A DNA stretch of 42,802 bases from Chlorobiota bacterium (GTDB lineage: Bacteria > Bacteroidota > Ignavibacteria > OLB7), in NCBI GenBank assembly GCA_016788565.1, contig JAEUSP010000044.1:1-42802 (forward strand), in the 5' to 3' direction. Under the pieces are notes generated by a model. That model had not been told where the DNA came from and searched no databases. It saw only the letters and a list, made by a program, of their open reading frames with translations. Positions 1 to 9,064 of this stretch are shown piece after piece. How positions within the stretch are numbered: the stretch's first letter is position 1; each line of letters starts with the position of its first letter. The position numbers and the translations under genes are program-made.

Positions 1-993
1 GCAGCACCAACGATTCTCTCAACGAACACAGATGGCGCACCAGCGATTGCCGCGGTGAACAGCGGCACAGGTCACGGTGTGACCTCGACGACTGGTAATG
101 GCAATGCCTTCATGGGTACTGTTACCGGAAGTGGCAACGGCCTAGATCTGACAATGAACGGTACCGGAACTGGTGTTGCAGTTGCAACCAACGGCACTGG
201 TAGCTCGGCTACATTCCAGAACAACAACGGTGGTAACGGTGCTCCAACGGTCTCCATTACCAGCAACGCTAACCCAGGCAACGCACTGCAAGTGGCTGCG
301 ACTGGTGATGCTGGCAATGCAGTCGTAGCCTCGGCCAACGGCAATGCAACCAGCACCACAGTGATGGCCAGCAACACCGGCGCAGGCCGTTCGGGTCACT
401 TCGATAACACGCAGCCGACCAATGCCAACACCATCGTTCGCGCACAATCGGCTGGTAACACCGGCAGTGTGCCTGGCCAAGATGCCTTCCCATTCCCAAT
501 CGGAAACGCAGGTGTTGATGTTGCTTTGACCAACGGTGCTGCCACTGGCGCAGCGGTTCAAGCAACACAGGCTGGTACCGGCTTGGCTGGTCGTTTCGAG
601 GCCACTGGCAACGGTAGCGGTGTCTATATCACCACGAACGATGCTGCAAACAAAGGTGGTTTGTGGGTCAATCGCGGTGGTATCGTGATGCCGTTCCGCT
701 CGGTAGCCGCCAACTACACTGTCCAGCTTGATGATGCCTACGTTCGCATCCAGGATAACGGCGTGCCGGCAACAACCTTTGCTGTCACCTTGCCTGCTGG
801 CTTGCAAGATGGCCAAACCATCTGGGTGTATAACGGCGACGTTGATGCCTTGGCTCAAGGCATTGGTGGTCTGCTTGGCGTGGTCAACGGAACGGGCGCA
901 CCGTTCGTTGGCTTCAACATCAGCCCGTGGCGCGGTTGCCAGTTCGTCTATATCTCAGCTCTTGGTGGCTGGGTACCGATGAGCAACCTGTAA
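1..993 (+). CDS. Gly/Asn/Thr-rich fibre-like protein, 3' part
   Basis: The frame is open from base 1 and stops with TAA at 991-993, so the true start lies upstream of the window; a GTG at 55 is internal. The visible 330 residues have two parts. The first ~200 residues are low-complexity, with recurring short G-N-A, G-T-G and V-A-T/S-N-G motifs, as in beta-helical or adhesin-like stalks. The last ~110 residues are compact and non-repetitive (NYTVQLDD, LPAGLQDGQTIWVYNGD, C-terminal GGWVPMSNL), like a globular tip. No signal peptide, T9SS domain or enzyme motif is visible in this portion. A surface or extracellular structural role is inferred from composition only; a phage-tail-fibre-like protein is an alternative. 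A strong terminator follows directly. Confidence 0.6.
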   Translation, partial: AAPTILSTNTDGAPAIAAVNSGTGHGVTSTTGNGNAFMGTVTGSGNGLDLTMNGTGTGVAVATNGTGSSATFQNNNGGNGAPTVSITSNANPGNALQVAATGDAGNAVVASANGNATSTTVMASNTGAGRSGHFDNTQPTNANTIVRAQSAGNTGSVPGQDAFPFPIGNAGVDVALTNGAATGAAVQATQAGTGLAGRFEATGNGSGVYITTNDAANKGGLWVNRGGIVMPFRSVAANYTVQLDDAYVRIQDNGVPATTFAVTLPAGLQDGQTIWVYNGDVDALAQGIGGLLGVVNGTGAPFVGFNISPWRGCQFVYISALGGWVPMSNL

Positions 994-1030
994 TCCCAAT
1001 AATTTCTGCACTTCGGTGCAGCGACGTTCC

Positions 1031-1071
1031 GCAAGGGATGAAGAGAATTTCTCTTCATCCCTTGCTTTTTT
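1031..1071 (+). terminator. Rho-independent terminator
   Basis: A 16-bp perfect stem (1031-1046 with 1050-1065, arm GCAAGGGATGAAGAGA) has a 3-base loop and is followed by six T residues (1066-1071). It closes the fibre-like gene and separates it from the lipoprotein gene. Confidence 0.9.
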
Positions 1072-1084
1072 GTTGCCTCACTGT

Positions 1085-1113
1085 TTGCTCCCTTGCTTCG
1101 GCTTCGCTATACT
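1085..1113 (+). promoter_or_regulatory. Sigma70-like promoter, probably giving a leaderless mRNA
   Basis: TTGCTC (1085-1090) and TATACT (1108-1113) are separated by exactly 17 bases. The ATG of the next gene begins at 1120, only 6 bases after the -10 box, so transcription would start at or next to the start codon. No Shine-Dalgarno sequence lies before that ATG, which fits a leaderless transcript. Confidence 0.5.
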
Positions 1114-1119
1114 CGCACC

Positions 1120-2046
1120 ATGAAAACAACCAGCTACGCTCGTGCTTTTTCCGTGATATGCTGCGGGCTTCTTGCTGTTGCTTGTGGTTGCAGCAAGAAG
1201 AAGTCAGAAGCCCCTTCAACAGAATCAAAAGTGGAAGCAAAAACGGAGGCGGCTTCCCCACTTCCTGCGTCATCGGGGTTGGCGAGATATGATTTTTCTG
1301 CTCCGCCTCAGTTCGTCACACTCCCTTCAGAACTCAACGAAATTTCTGGACTGGCCGCTACCCCCGATGGCCGCCTGTTCACTCACAACGACGAAAACGG
1401 GACGATAACTGAAGTAGATGCTGCCACCGGAGCCATCCGCAAGGAGTTCCAGCTTGATGGAAACGCTGGAGCCAAAGATTTTGAAGGCATTGCCATTGTC
1501 GAGAATCGTTTTTTTATCACCACCAGTGCTGGGGTGATTTTTGAGTTTGCCGAAGGAAAGGCAGGCGAAACCGTTCCCGCAAAGGAATACGCCACCGCTC
1601 TATCCCGCAAAAACGACATCGAAGGGCTTTGCTACGACCCGCTGACCAACGCGCTGCTGCTTGCCTGCAAGGAACGTGCTGGCAAAGGCTTCGATGACAT
1701 GAAAGCGGTCTATGCCTTCTCCCTCGACTCCATGAAGCTGATCCCTCAGCCTCGTTTCCTTCTGCCGATTGCTCAACTTCTTCCGGGGGCACGGGGCGAT
1801 CAGTTCAACCCTTCCGGCATTGAGTTCAACTCCCGCTCGCGCACCTTCTTCATCGTTGCTGCCGAAGGGAAATCGTTGGTTGAGGTTTCCCCCGAAGGAG
1901 CAATCGTGGGGCAGGTCAAGCTCGATAAATTCCACCGCCAAGCCGAAGGCATCACCTTCATGCCCGATGGCACACTGCTAATCAGCGACGAAGCCCGTGG
2001 CGAAGACCCAACGATTGCCCGCTACCCGTTGCGTGCCGCGCCGTAG
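1120..2046 (+). CDS. SdiA-regulated (YjiK-like) domain lipoprotein
   Basis: This 308-residue protein has an N-terminal lipoprotein signal with the modified cysteine probably at C22 (AVAC), followed by a polar Lys/Ser/Glu linker. The rest resembles the SdiA-regulated/YjiK beta-propeller family: LNEISGLAATPDG, a DENGTITEVD strand, AKDFEGIAIV, NDIEGLCYDP, and QAEGITFMPDGTLLISDE near the C terminus. The repeated (D/N)-(I/F)-EG(I/L) motifs mark propeller blades. The biochemical role of this family is poorly defined; a calcium-binding or esterase-like propeller at the membrane surface is a guess. The ATG at 1120 is preferred to an upstream start at 1093 because it gives a clean lipoprotein signal and fits the promoter. 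Confidence 0.8.
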   Translation: MKTTSYARAFSVICCGLLAVACGCSKKKSEAPSTESKVEAKTEAASPLPASSGLARYDFSAPPQFVTLPSELNEISGLAATPDGRLFTHNDENGTITEVDAATGAIRKEFQLDGNAGAKDFEGIAIVENRFFITTSAGVIFEFAEGKAGETVPAKEYATALSRKNDIEGLCYDPLTNALLLACKERAGKGFDDMKAVYAFSLDSMKLIPQPRFLLPIAQLLPGARGDQFNPSGIEFNSRSRTFFIVAAEGKSLVEVSPEGAIVGQVKLDKFHRQAEGITFMPDGTLLISDEARGEDPTIARYPLRAAP

Positions 2047-2179
2047 CCGCTTGGCCTCACGGCCTAGCTGCCTTCTGCTGCACGCAATCTTGCTTCCCAA
2101 CTTCCTCGTACTCACCTGCGGCATCCTTTCGCTTGCTCTGCTCCATCTCTCATCATATCCTCTCTTTTTTAGAACAGCT

Positions 2180-4858
2180 ATGCGGACTCAATCACGCTCC
2201 CTGCTGCTTCCCCTTTCTTGGCTCGCGCTCTGGTTGGTGGCGATTCCAAACAATGCTTCCGCCCAAACTGAGCCTGCCAAAACAAACCCGGCGCAAAAAA
2301 CTGTGCGGGTTGTTCCCGGCCCAGAGTATGATGCTGGCGGAATGCACCGCTTCTTTTTTGGAGACCTGTGGCGGAATCTGTGGGCAACCGAAATTGAGGT
2401 GGAGGTGCTGGATATGGCCACCTTTGCTGGTGGGCTGAAACCAACAAAACGTGGCGGCGGATTCCAAACAAAGTCGCTGCGGTTTGTTGGGGGCGATGGG
2501 CATGAGTACAAGTTCCGCTCGCTAAACAAGGACCCCAGAAAAGTGCTTCCCAAAGCATTGCAGGAGTCCATCGTTGCCGATATTGTGCAGGACCTTATCA
2601 GCACCTCCAACCCGGTTTCCCCCCTTGTTGCCGCTCCGATCCTTGATGCCCAGGGGGTGCTGAACACCGCCCCCCGAATTGTTGTTTTGCCGGATGACGA
2701 ACGGCTTGGCGAGTTCCGTGCCGACTTCGGCGGACTGCTGGGAATGCTGGAGGAGAATCCAACCGCTGAAGAAGATGTTGAGGGGTTTGCCGGCGCGGAT
2801 AAAATCCAGACCACCTACAAATTCTTCCGCCGCCTGGACGATGACAACGATAACCAAGTGGATGCCCGCGCTTTTTTGCGGGCGCGATTGCTGGATGTTT
2901 TTATGGGGGATTGGGATCGCCACGTTGACCAGTGGCAGTGGGCGCGGTTCCGTGAAGAAGACAACGATAAACTCTGGCGGCCAATCCCGCGCGACCGCGA
3001 CCAAGCCTTCTGCCGCTACAACGGGCTTATCCCCTCGCTGGCCGAAATGTCCGTTGCACAGTTGGAAGGATGCGAGGACGAATATCCAAAAATTGCCGAC
3101 CTCACTTGGTCCGGCCGCTATCTTGACCGCAAGTTTCTTTCAGCCATTGACCGCCCAACCTGGGACTCCATTGCTAGCGATGTAGCCGCCAAACTAACCG
3201 ATGAAGTGATTGATAACGCCGTGCGCCAAATGCCGCCCCAGATGTACCAGAAGGAAGGAGCCGCGCTTGCCAACACCCTTCGCGCCCGCCGCGACGGCTT
3301 CCGTGCGGCGGCAACGGAGTTCTATTTGAACATGGCCAAAGTCGTGGAGATTCGCGGAAGCAACAAGGGTGAGTATCTGGAGGTGGCGCGCCGTGGCGAT
3401 GATGCCACCGAAGTTTGGATGTTCAAGCGGGACAAAACCACGGGGGAGAAGAAGGGGGACGACCTGCTGTTTCACCGCCTGTTCAACAATCACGAAACCC
3501 GTGAGCTTCGCATCTTCCTGTTCGATGGCGACGACAAAGCCGTTGTCACCGGCCAAGCGACCACCAGCCCCATCGTCAGGGTGGTTGGTGGCGATGGCCA
3601 GGATGAGCTGATGGATAGTTCACGGGTGGAAGGCTACTTTCTGAGCATCACCCCAATTCCCGATGCTGAAATCACAACCTACTTCTACGACGAAGGGAAA
3701 AAGACAACCGTTGTGGAAGGCCCAAGCACGTGCTACAACAGCCGCCAACGTCCCCTTCCCGCCAACGACACTCTGAAGTACGAACCGCCCGTTGAGGATC
3801 GTGGCCACGATTGGCGGTTCGGCCCCATGTACGGCTACAACAGCGATGAAGGCGTTCTGCTTGGTGGCGGGCCAATTTTGTACGAGTTCGGATTCGATGC
3901 CGACCCCTACGTCTATCGGCTTGATTTGCGCGTTGGATATGCCACCGCCAACCGGTTCAATACGGAGTTCACCAGCGATTTCTACACCTTGATTCCGGGG
4001 GCGCATTTCAGCCTCAACGCACGCGCGTCGGGGCTAGATGTCCTGAAATTTTTTGGGATTGGGAACGAAACAGCCTTCAATCATCAGCTTGCCGACGAAG
4101 GCTTCTACAAAGTCCGCCAACAGCAGTACTCCATCAATCCTGAGCTTGGGTTCCCGCTGTTCCCAAACGCCGAAATGCACGTGGGAGCCGAGTACAAGTT
4201 TATCCACACCGAACAGACCAACACCGAAAATGGGAGCGACTCCACCTTCTTGGGCACCGAGCCAACACCCCGGTACGGAACCGAAGATATCGCCGTGCCG
4301 AAGATTTACACCGGGCTGACGTTGGACACCCGCAACAGCACAGCATTCCCCACCAGCGGGCTGTTCGTTGATCTGAAAGGCTCCTACAGCCCCAAATTTG
4401 GGAAGCTACGCGATGACATGGTGCGGCTGCAAGCGGACGCACGGCTCTATCTATCGGCCAAATTCCTCACGTTGATGACGCTGGCATTACGTGTTGGGGG
4501 AGAGCAGGTGTGGGGGGAATATCCATTTTTTGAAGCTGCATTTTTGGGGGGTGATGCAACGTTGCGTGGGTTTGATAAAAACCGTTTTGCCGGAAACACC
4601 TCAGCCTTTGGCAATGCTGAATTGCGTGCCTATCTGTTCAAAGTGAAGTTGCTGGTTCCCCATTACGTTGGGTTCTTCCTGACGGCTGATGGGGGGAAAG
4701 TCTTTGCCGCAGGGGAGCAATCCACGGTGTTTCACCGAACCGTTGGCGGCGGTTTGTGGGTTGCCCCCGTTTCCCCGGATAATGTCTTCAGCATCGGCTA
4801 CGCAAAGTCGGAATCGGAAGATGGTGGTATCTATTTCACCACGGGGTTTATGTTCTAA
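2180..4858 (+). CDS. Kinase-like domain fused to Omp85/BamA-type outer-membrane barrel
   Basis: This 892-residue protein has a Sec signal (cleavage near ASA-QT, residue 29) and two parts. Residues ~40-420 carry a kinase-like signature: a strand with a candidate ATP-binding lysine (K111 in EYKFR), GDWDRH at 243-248 and DRDQAF at 272-277. The order and spacing of the last two match the catalytic loop and metal-binding aspartates of CotH/FAM20/HipA-type kinases. Residues ~580-892 are beta-rich and resemble the BamA/TamA (surface antigen) 16-strand barrel, with GLTLDTRNSTAFPTSG, a late LRGF(D)KNRF segment, and a terminal Phe. The enzyme-like part should be periplasmic and anchored by the barrel. 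The ATG at 2180 is chosen over the track's upstream extension because it gives a proper signal peptide. A cyclase gene follows 25 bases downstream, probably in the same operon. Enzyme activity is inferred, not shown. Confidence 0.8.
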   Translation: MRTQSRSLLLPLSWLALWLVAIPNNASAQTEPAKTNPAQKTVRVVPGPEYDAGGMHRFFFGDLWRNLWATEIEVEVLDMATFAGGLKPTKRGGGFQTKSLRFVGGDGHEYKFRSLNKDPRKVLPKALQESIVADIVQDLISTSNPVSPLVAAPILDAQGVLNTAPRIVVLPDDERLGEFRADFGGLLGMLEENPTAEEDVEGFAGADKIQTTYKFFRRLDDDNDNQVDARAFLRARLLDVFMGDWDRHVDQWQWARFREEDNDKLWRPIPRDRDQAFCRYNGLIPSLAEMSVAQLEGCEDEYPKIADLTWSGRYLDRKFLSAIDRPTWDSIASDVAAKLTDEVIDNAVRQMPPQMYQKEGAALANTLRARRDGFRAAATEFYLNMAKVVEIRGSNKGEYLEVARRGDDATEVWMFKRDKTTGEKKGDDLLFHRLFNNHETRELRIFLFDGDDKAVVTGQATTSPIVRVVGGDGQDELMDSSRVEGYFLSITPIPDAEITTYFYDEGKKTTVVEGPSTCYNSRQRPLPANDTLKYEPPVEDRGHDWRFGPMYGYNSDEGVLLGGGPILYEFGFDADPYVYRLDLRVGYATANRFNTEFTSDFYTLIPGAHFSLNARASGLDVLKFFGIGNETAFNHQLADEGFYKVRQQQYSINPELGFPLFPNAEMHVGAEYKFIHTEQTNTENGSDSTFLGTEPTPRYGTEDIAVPKIYTGLTLDTRNSTAFPTSGLFVDLKGSYSPKFGKLRDDMVRLQADARLYLSAKFLTLMTLALRVGGEQVWGEYPFFEAAFLGGDATLRGFDKNRFAGNTSAFGNAELRAYLFKVKLLVPHYVGFFLTADGGKVFAAGEQSTVFHRTVGGGLWVAPVSPDNVFSIGYAKSESEDGGIYFTTGFMF

Positions 4859-4883
4859 CGCACACCAAACCAACGCAAAAACC

Positions 4884-5960
4884 ATGTCGCAGAATATCGC
4901 CATCAATCGCCACGCACGCCAACGGAGGCGGCTTCGGAGCATCATCATCGGAGGGGCGGTTGGGTCGGGGCTTGGCCTGCTGTTCGCGTTATTGTTGCAG
5001 GGGGGGAAACTTGGCCCGTTGGCCAACGGGCTTATCAACGGCATGGTGATTGGCGGGGTGGGGGCGGTGTTCGAGAATTACGTGTTCCAGGTTCGATTTC
5101 GCAAGCTCAACTTCCTGACGGTTCTGCTGATCCGCTCGCTGATCTACGCCGCCCTGGTAAGCGTCACCGTGCTTCTGGAAATCAAGGCCTACCGGGCCGT
5201 TCGCTACGGCATTCCCCTCACGGAATTTTCTGGCGACACTGGGTTCATGGAGTTTTTAACCGGCGGTGAATTCTTTGCGATTTTTGTTTTTGCTGTGGTG
5301 GGGAGTTTCGTTATCAATTTCCTGCGCCAAATCAACCGGTTGCTTGGCCAGAATGTTTTGCTGAACTACATCACCGGGCGGTATCACAAGCCGATTGAGG
5401 AGGAACGAATTTTCCTGTTTTTGGATATGCGTTCCAGCACCACCATTGCCGAGCGAATTGGCCACCTTCCGTTTCACCAGCTTATCAACGATTGCTTCTT
5501 TGATCTTACCGAACCGATCATCGAGTCCAAGGGGGAAATTTACCAGTACGTGGGTGATGAAATTGTGGTGACGTGGCCAATGGAAAAGGGCTTGCAGGAT
5601 GCCAACTGCATCCGCTGTTTTTTTGCCATTGCTGACCGGATGGAGGAACTGCGCGAAGAGTACACCGCCAAGTATGGTTTTATCCCTGAGTTCAAGGCCG
5701 GATACCACTACGGCATGGTGATTATTGGGGAGATTGGGGATGTGAAAAAGGAGATTGCCTTCCACGGCGACCCCGTGAACACCACCGCCCGAATCCAAGC
5801 CGAGTGCAACGGGTTCGGCACCAACATCCTCCTTTCTAGCGACCTGCTGGAGCGGCTTCCCGCCACCCCCGAACTGAAACCCCGGCGCATCGGCAGCATT
5901 CAGTTGCGGGGGAAGGAGCACGCGGTGGAGTTGTTCACGATGGAGCGGGAAATCGGTTAA
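4884..5960 (+). CDS. Membrane-bound class III adenylate/guanylate cyclase
   Basis: The 358-residue protein has about four N-terminal membrane segments (near residues 19-38, 47-64, 77-97, 127-150) and a C-terminal cyclase homology domain (~170-355) facing the cytoplasm. Both metal-binding aspartates are present (D181 in FLDMRSST, D225 in YVGDE), as are the transition-state pair N299 and R303 in GDPVNTTAR. Family knowledge predicts cAMP or cGMP synthesis from ATP or GTP. The position that usually holds the base-selecting Lys before the GD motif is Gln (Q221, IYQYVGDE), so the nucleotide used cannot be called. The start at 4884 precedes the first membrane segment; an upstream in-frame extension would overlap the barrel gene. 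It is probably cotranscribed with the kinase-like/Omp85 gene. Its 3' end lies 10 bases from a convergent helicase gene. Confidence 0.88.
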   Translation: MSQNIAINRHARQRRRLRSIIIGGAVGSGLGLLFALLLQGGKLGPLANGLINGMVIGGVGAVFENYVFQVRFRKLNFLTVLLIRSLIYAALVSVTVLLEIKAYRAVRYGIPLTEFSGDTGFMEFLTGGEFFAIFVFAVVGSFVINFLRQINRLLGQNVLLNYITGRYHKPIEEERIFLFLDMRSSTTIAERIGHLPFHQLINDCFFDLTEPIIESKGEIYQYVGDEIVVTWPMEKGLQDANCIRCFFAIADRMEELREEYTAKYGFIPEFKAGYHYGMVIIGEIGDVKKEIAFHGDPVNTTARIQAECNGFGTNILLSSDLLERLPATPELKPRRIGSIQLRGKEHAVELFTMEREIG

Positions 5961-5970
5961 TCGTCGAATT

Positions 5971-7749
5971 TTAGGAGCCGGACAAATCCTGCCGTTTGCT
6001 CACAATCTCTTTGTGCTCGGCATGGGCTTGCTGAGAAATCAACATGAATAATCGCGACAAGGGACGCGACATGCTGACGTACAGTATCTGGCGGTCTTTG
6101 TCATCGCTAAGATGTTTGATGTCAATGATGACAATCGCTCGGTTTTCCAACCCTTTGTAAGCATGTACCGTTGCAAACAGCACGGCGTTCGGCGGAGGAT
6201 TTCTCAGAGTTTCCTCGGTAAGATTTACCACCTCTATTTCCAAATTTGGCAGCGGTTCCCGCAGCGATGACTTTTCACGGCGCGACGCAGAAAGAATGGT
6301 GATCTCGTTCGGGCGTAATCCATCGTTCAGCAACCCCTGAATAATTTCTGAAAGAATTTCTCGCTGCTTGGTCTCATTTTTCCAAAATCGATATTCTACC
6401 TTCGCGCCCTGCACTTTTGAAGGGAGAAACGGAAACTCCTCAAAACCGGAAAGCAGTGCTGTATCTACTCCAATTGGTTTGGTGTTTCGGCAATTATATT
6501 TTAGCGAATACGTAGCCGAAGTTCCCCGAGCTGCCAATGCTGCACGCATTTCCTCGGCGGTCATATCGGCGTAGATTGCTTGGCGTGCAAAGTCAGCAAA
6601 AAAACTCCATTTCCCTCCTGCTAACCCTCCTTTTAAAAGAGCATCGAACAAGTCAAGATATTCAGTGAAAATTAAATCCTGCCCTTCATCAATAATCAGT
6701 ACATCAAATGGCTCAATAAATCCTTCGGTAACGGCATCAAATGCGTACAAAGGAAAATCTTCCCGAAAAAATCTTGCTTGCTCATCTTTGCTTTTCATTG
6801 CTTCATTTTTCAGCATCTCAAATTCTTCCACGCGATTTCCACGAGCAATAAATTGCGTTTCAAAAATGCGATGAGCATTGCCAGCTGTGACTGCATCAGC
6901 ATTGGGAAATTTTGCCACCTGATCCTCTATCCAAAAACCTAATAAGCGATTGAAGCAAAGCAGTAGGGTGGATTTCCCTGCCATTGCTGCGCGCCGTGCT
7001 GCTTCGATAGCAAGCAGTGTTTTTCCGGTTCCGGCTCCACCCTCAATAATAATGCGCGGGTTCGTTCCCAGCGCGTCCAATATGGTGTATTGTTCCTCGG
7101 TCAATGCCTGCAGCTCCGACTCCGCTTCCGACATCCGTTGGGAAGGTTTTATGATATAATCAAAATCGGGGCGTAATGCTTGCTGAAGGGCTTTAATATC
7201 TTGTGAAGTCGGACGTTGCCGCCCCCTTGATAGGTCTGGCGAAAATCGCGCTAAATCCTTAATGAATTTGCTGATAGGATCACGGTATGCTCTGTCAAAA
7301 ACTTGCCAAGGCTCATGCTCTGGGTCAGTATGCTGCCATTCAATATCAGGGAACATTACTCCGTATCCATACAGCAAATTTAGCAGACTGTGGTGGTCTC
7401 CAAATTTACCTCGTAAAATTTCTTGCAGCGAAAACATTCCGTCGCGGGCTTGGACAAAAGGACTTTTTTGGGATGACATTGTGATGTTGCCCCGATTTGT
7501 GTAATGCCATTGCCCGTCACTACAGGAAATACGTCCGCCTTTCACCTCAAGGCAGAAAATTCCCAAGTTTGGTGCAAGCACAACAAAATCAATCTCGCCA
7601 TAGCGACTTCTTGTGTGTTTCGATAATCCCAACGAATGAAGTACTACCCAACCCTCGGTGTCCGGGTCAGCCTCGAATTTTTCAAATATCCTACGCTCGG
7701 CAGAACTTCGTACATCCGGAGGTAAATATGAGGGGAGCATTTTTGCCAT
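5971..7749 (-). CDS. NERD-domain nuclease-like / SF1 helicase
   Basis: This 592-residue protein starts with a NERD (nuclease-related) domain: the E-D-x-K-like series GEIDFVVL (51-58) and CLEVKGG (66-72) is the expected PD-(D/E)XK-like core. An SF1 UvrD/DUF2075-type ATPase follows, with Walker A GGAGTGKT (237-244), Walker B-like IIDEGQD (352-358), and motifs V-VI near the C terminus (TVHAYKGLENRAIV, ILYVSMSRP). Family knowledge suggests ATP-driven DNA or RNA unwinding with a possible nuclease activity; NERD-helicases occur in repair and in phage-defence settings. The gene is AT-richer than its flanks, which suggests transfer. No clear defence partner is next to it. Its 3' end lies 10 bases from the cyclase gene and no terminator is visible between them. 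Confidence 0.88.
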   Translation of the reverse strand: MAKMLPSYLPPDVRSSAERRIFEKFEADPDTEGWVVLHSLGLSKHTRSRYGEIDFVVLAPNLGIFCLEVKGGRISCSDGQWHYTNRGNITMSSQKSPFVQARDGMFSLQEILRGKFGDHHSLLNLLYGYGVMFPDIEWQHTDPEHEPWQVFDRAYRDPISKFIKDLARFSPDLSRGRQRPTSQDIKALQQALRPDFDYIIKPSQRMSEAESELQALTEEQYTILDALGTNPRIIIEGGAGTGKTLLAIEAARRAAMAGKSTLLLCFNRLLGFWIEDQVAKFPNADAVTAGNAHRIFETQFIARGNRVEEFEMLKNEAMKSKDEQARFFREDFPLYAFDAVTEGFIEPFDVLIIDEGQDLIFTEYLDLFDALLKGGLAGGKWSFFADFARQAIYADMTAEEMRAALAARGTSATYSLKYNCRNTKPIGVDTALLSGFEEFPFLPSKVQGAKVEYRFWKNETKQREILSEIIQGLLNDGLRPNEITILSASRREKSSLREPLPNLEIEVVNLTEETLRNPPPNAVLFATVHAYKGLENRAIVIIDIKHLSDDKDRQILYVSMSRPLSRLFMLISQQAHAEHKEIVSKRQDLSGS

Positions 7750-7789
7750 AATGAGTGCCGAAGGTGTGGAATGTTGGGAGTGGAGTTAG

Positions 7790-9001
7790 TTAATTTTTGC
7801 CTTCCACCAAATACCGGTACGCCACCCACGCCATTAGCGCGCTGCCAATCGGAAGGATGCTTTCGTGGATGGTGAATTTGGGGTTGTGCAGGCCACCCAT
7901 GCAGCCTTGCTCGCGTGTGCCCGCGCCAATCCACCAGAACGTCCCGGGGACTTTTTCCAAGTAGTACGCAAAATCTTCTGCGCCCATCATCGGCGGTGCA
8001 TCGAACACCGCTTGTTGCCCCAGCATCTGCCGCGCCGATTCCTGCGCGAACGCCGTTGCCCAGGGGTCGTTATTCAGTGCCGGGTAGCCAAGCCGAATTT
8101 CTAAATCATACTCAGTCCCGTTCGTCAGGCAAACCCCTTTCACGCTGTTTTCGATCATGGTGTGGGCGCTGCGCCGCCATTCTTCGTTCATGGCGCGCAA
8201 GGTTCCCTCGATCTTCACTTCGTCGGGGATGATGTTGGTGGCCGATCCCCCTTCAATTTTTGCAATCGTCAGCACTGCCGGCTGGAATGGATCAACGTTG
8301 CGGCTCACAATTTTTTGGAGTGAGGTCACCAGCTCGCAAGCGGTGATGATGGGGTCCACCGATAGTTGCGGCATTGCTGCATGGCCGCCGCGCCCGCGGA
8401 TGGTGATGTACAACTCATCGGCGCTGGCCATCATGTTCCCCGGGAAAAAACCGACAGCACCCGCCGGGGCCATCGGCGCAACGTGCTGGCCGAAAATGGC
8501 ATCCACCGGTGGGTTTGCCAGCGCGCCATCGGCAATCATTACCGAGGCCCCGCCGGGGAGTTTTTCCTCGCTGGGTTGCAGCAGAAACTTCACGGTGCCG
8601 GGAAGTTGGTCGCGGATCTCCGAAAGAATCATTGCCGCGCCCAGTGCCATGGTGGTGTGTGAGTCGTGGCCGCAAGCGTGCATCTTCCCCGGGTTGCGGC
8701 TGGCAAACGGAAGCCCAGTTTCTTCGTGGATCGGAAGCGCGTCCATATCGCCCCGCAGGGCAACGCATCTGCTGCCGTCGGTTGCCGCCCCACCACGAAG
8801 CACCCCCACCACGCCGGTTTTTGCAATCCCGGTTAGCGTCTCAATCCCCAACTCACCCAGCACCGACTGTGCTAATGCCGAGGTCTCGTACTCCTCGAAG
8901 GCAAGTTCTGGGTTGGAGTGAAGTGTGCGGCGGATTTCCACCAGCCGCTGGTTGCGGCGCATGGCGGCGGCAAGAAAATCGGACGGAGTAAGGTTCGGCA
9001 T
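7790..9001 (-). CDS. M20-family metal-dependent amidohydrolase
   Basis: This 403-residue protein matches the M20D amidohydrolase/carboxypeptidase family (hippurate or N-acyl-amino-acid hydrolases). Metal ligands lie in RGDMDALP and MHACGHDSH (about residues 106-114), with a catalytic PSEE motif and LPGGA(S) after it, and the later domain-closing MGAEDFAYY. Family members hydrolyse N-acyl or amide bonds of amino acids and use two divalent metal ions in the cytosol. No signal peptide is seen. The ATG at 9001 is chosen because the frame's upstream start at 9049 adds 16 residues without family likeness. It lies 40 bases upstream of the helicase gene on the same strand, and a hairpin separates it from the sugar transferase gene. 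Confidence 0.9.
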   Translation of the reverse strand: MPNLTPSDFLAAAMRRNQRLVEIRRTLHSNPELAFEEYETSALAQSVLGELGIETLTGIAKTGVVGVLRGGAATDGSRCVALRGDMDALPIHEETGLPFASRNPGKMHACGHDSHTTMALGAAMILSEIRDQLPGTVKFLLQPSEEKLPGGASVMIADGALANPPVDAIFGQHVAPMAPAGAVGFFPGNMMASADELYITIRGRGGHAAMPQLSVDPIITACELVTSLQKIVSRNVDPFQPAVLTIAKIEGGSATNIIPDEVKIEGTLRAMNEEWRRSAHTMIENSVKGVCLTNGTEYDLEIRLGYPALNNDPWATAFAQESARQMLGQQAVFDAPPMMGAEDFAYYLEKVPGTFWWIGAGTREQGCMGGLHNPKFTIHESILPIGSALMAWVAYRYLVEGKN

Positions 9002-9064
9002 GGCAAACGTGGGAAGTGTGAGTACAATCGGTTGTTGAAGTGCGGGCAAAATACGTGACAGCGA

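Noticed and set aside
1997-2179. Upstream extension of the kinase-like/Omp85 gene
   Set aside because: It overlaps the end of the preceding gene and would place 61 residues before a good signal peptide.
8157-8921. Plus-strand ORF of 254 codons
   Set aside because: It is antisense to the M20 amidohydrolase, whose metal motifs establish the true frame.
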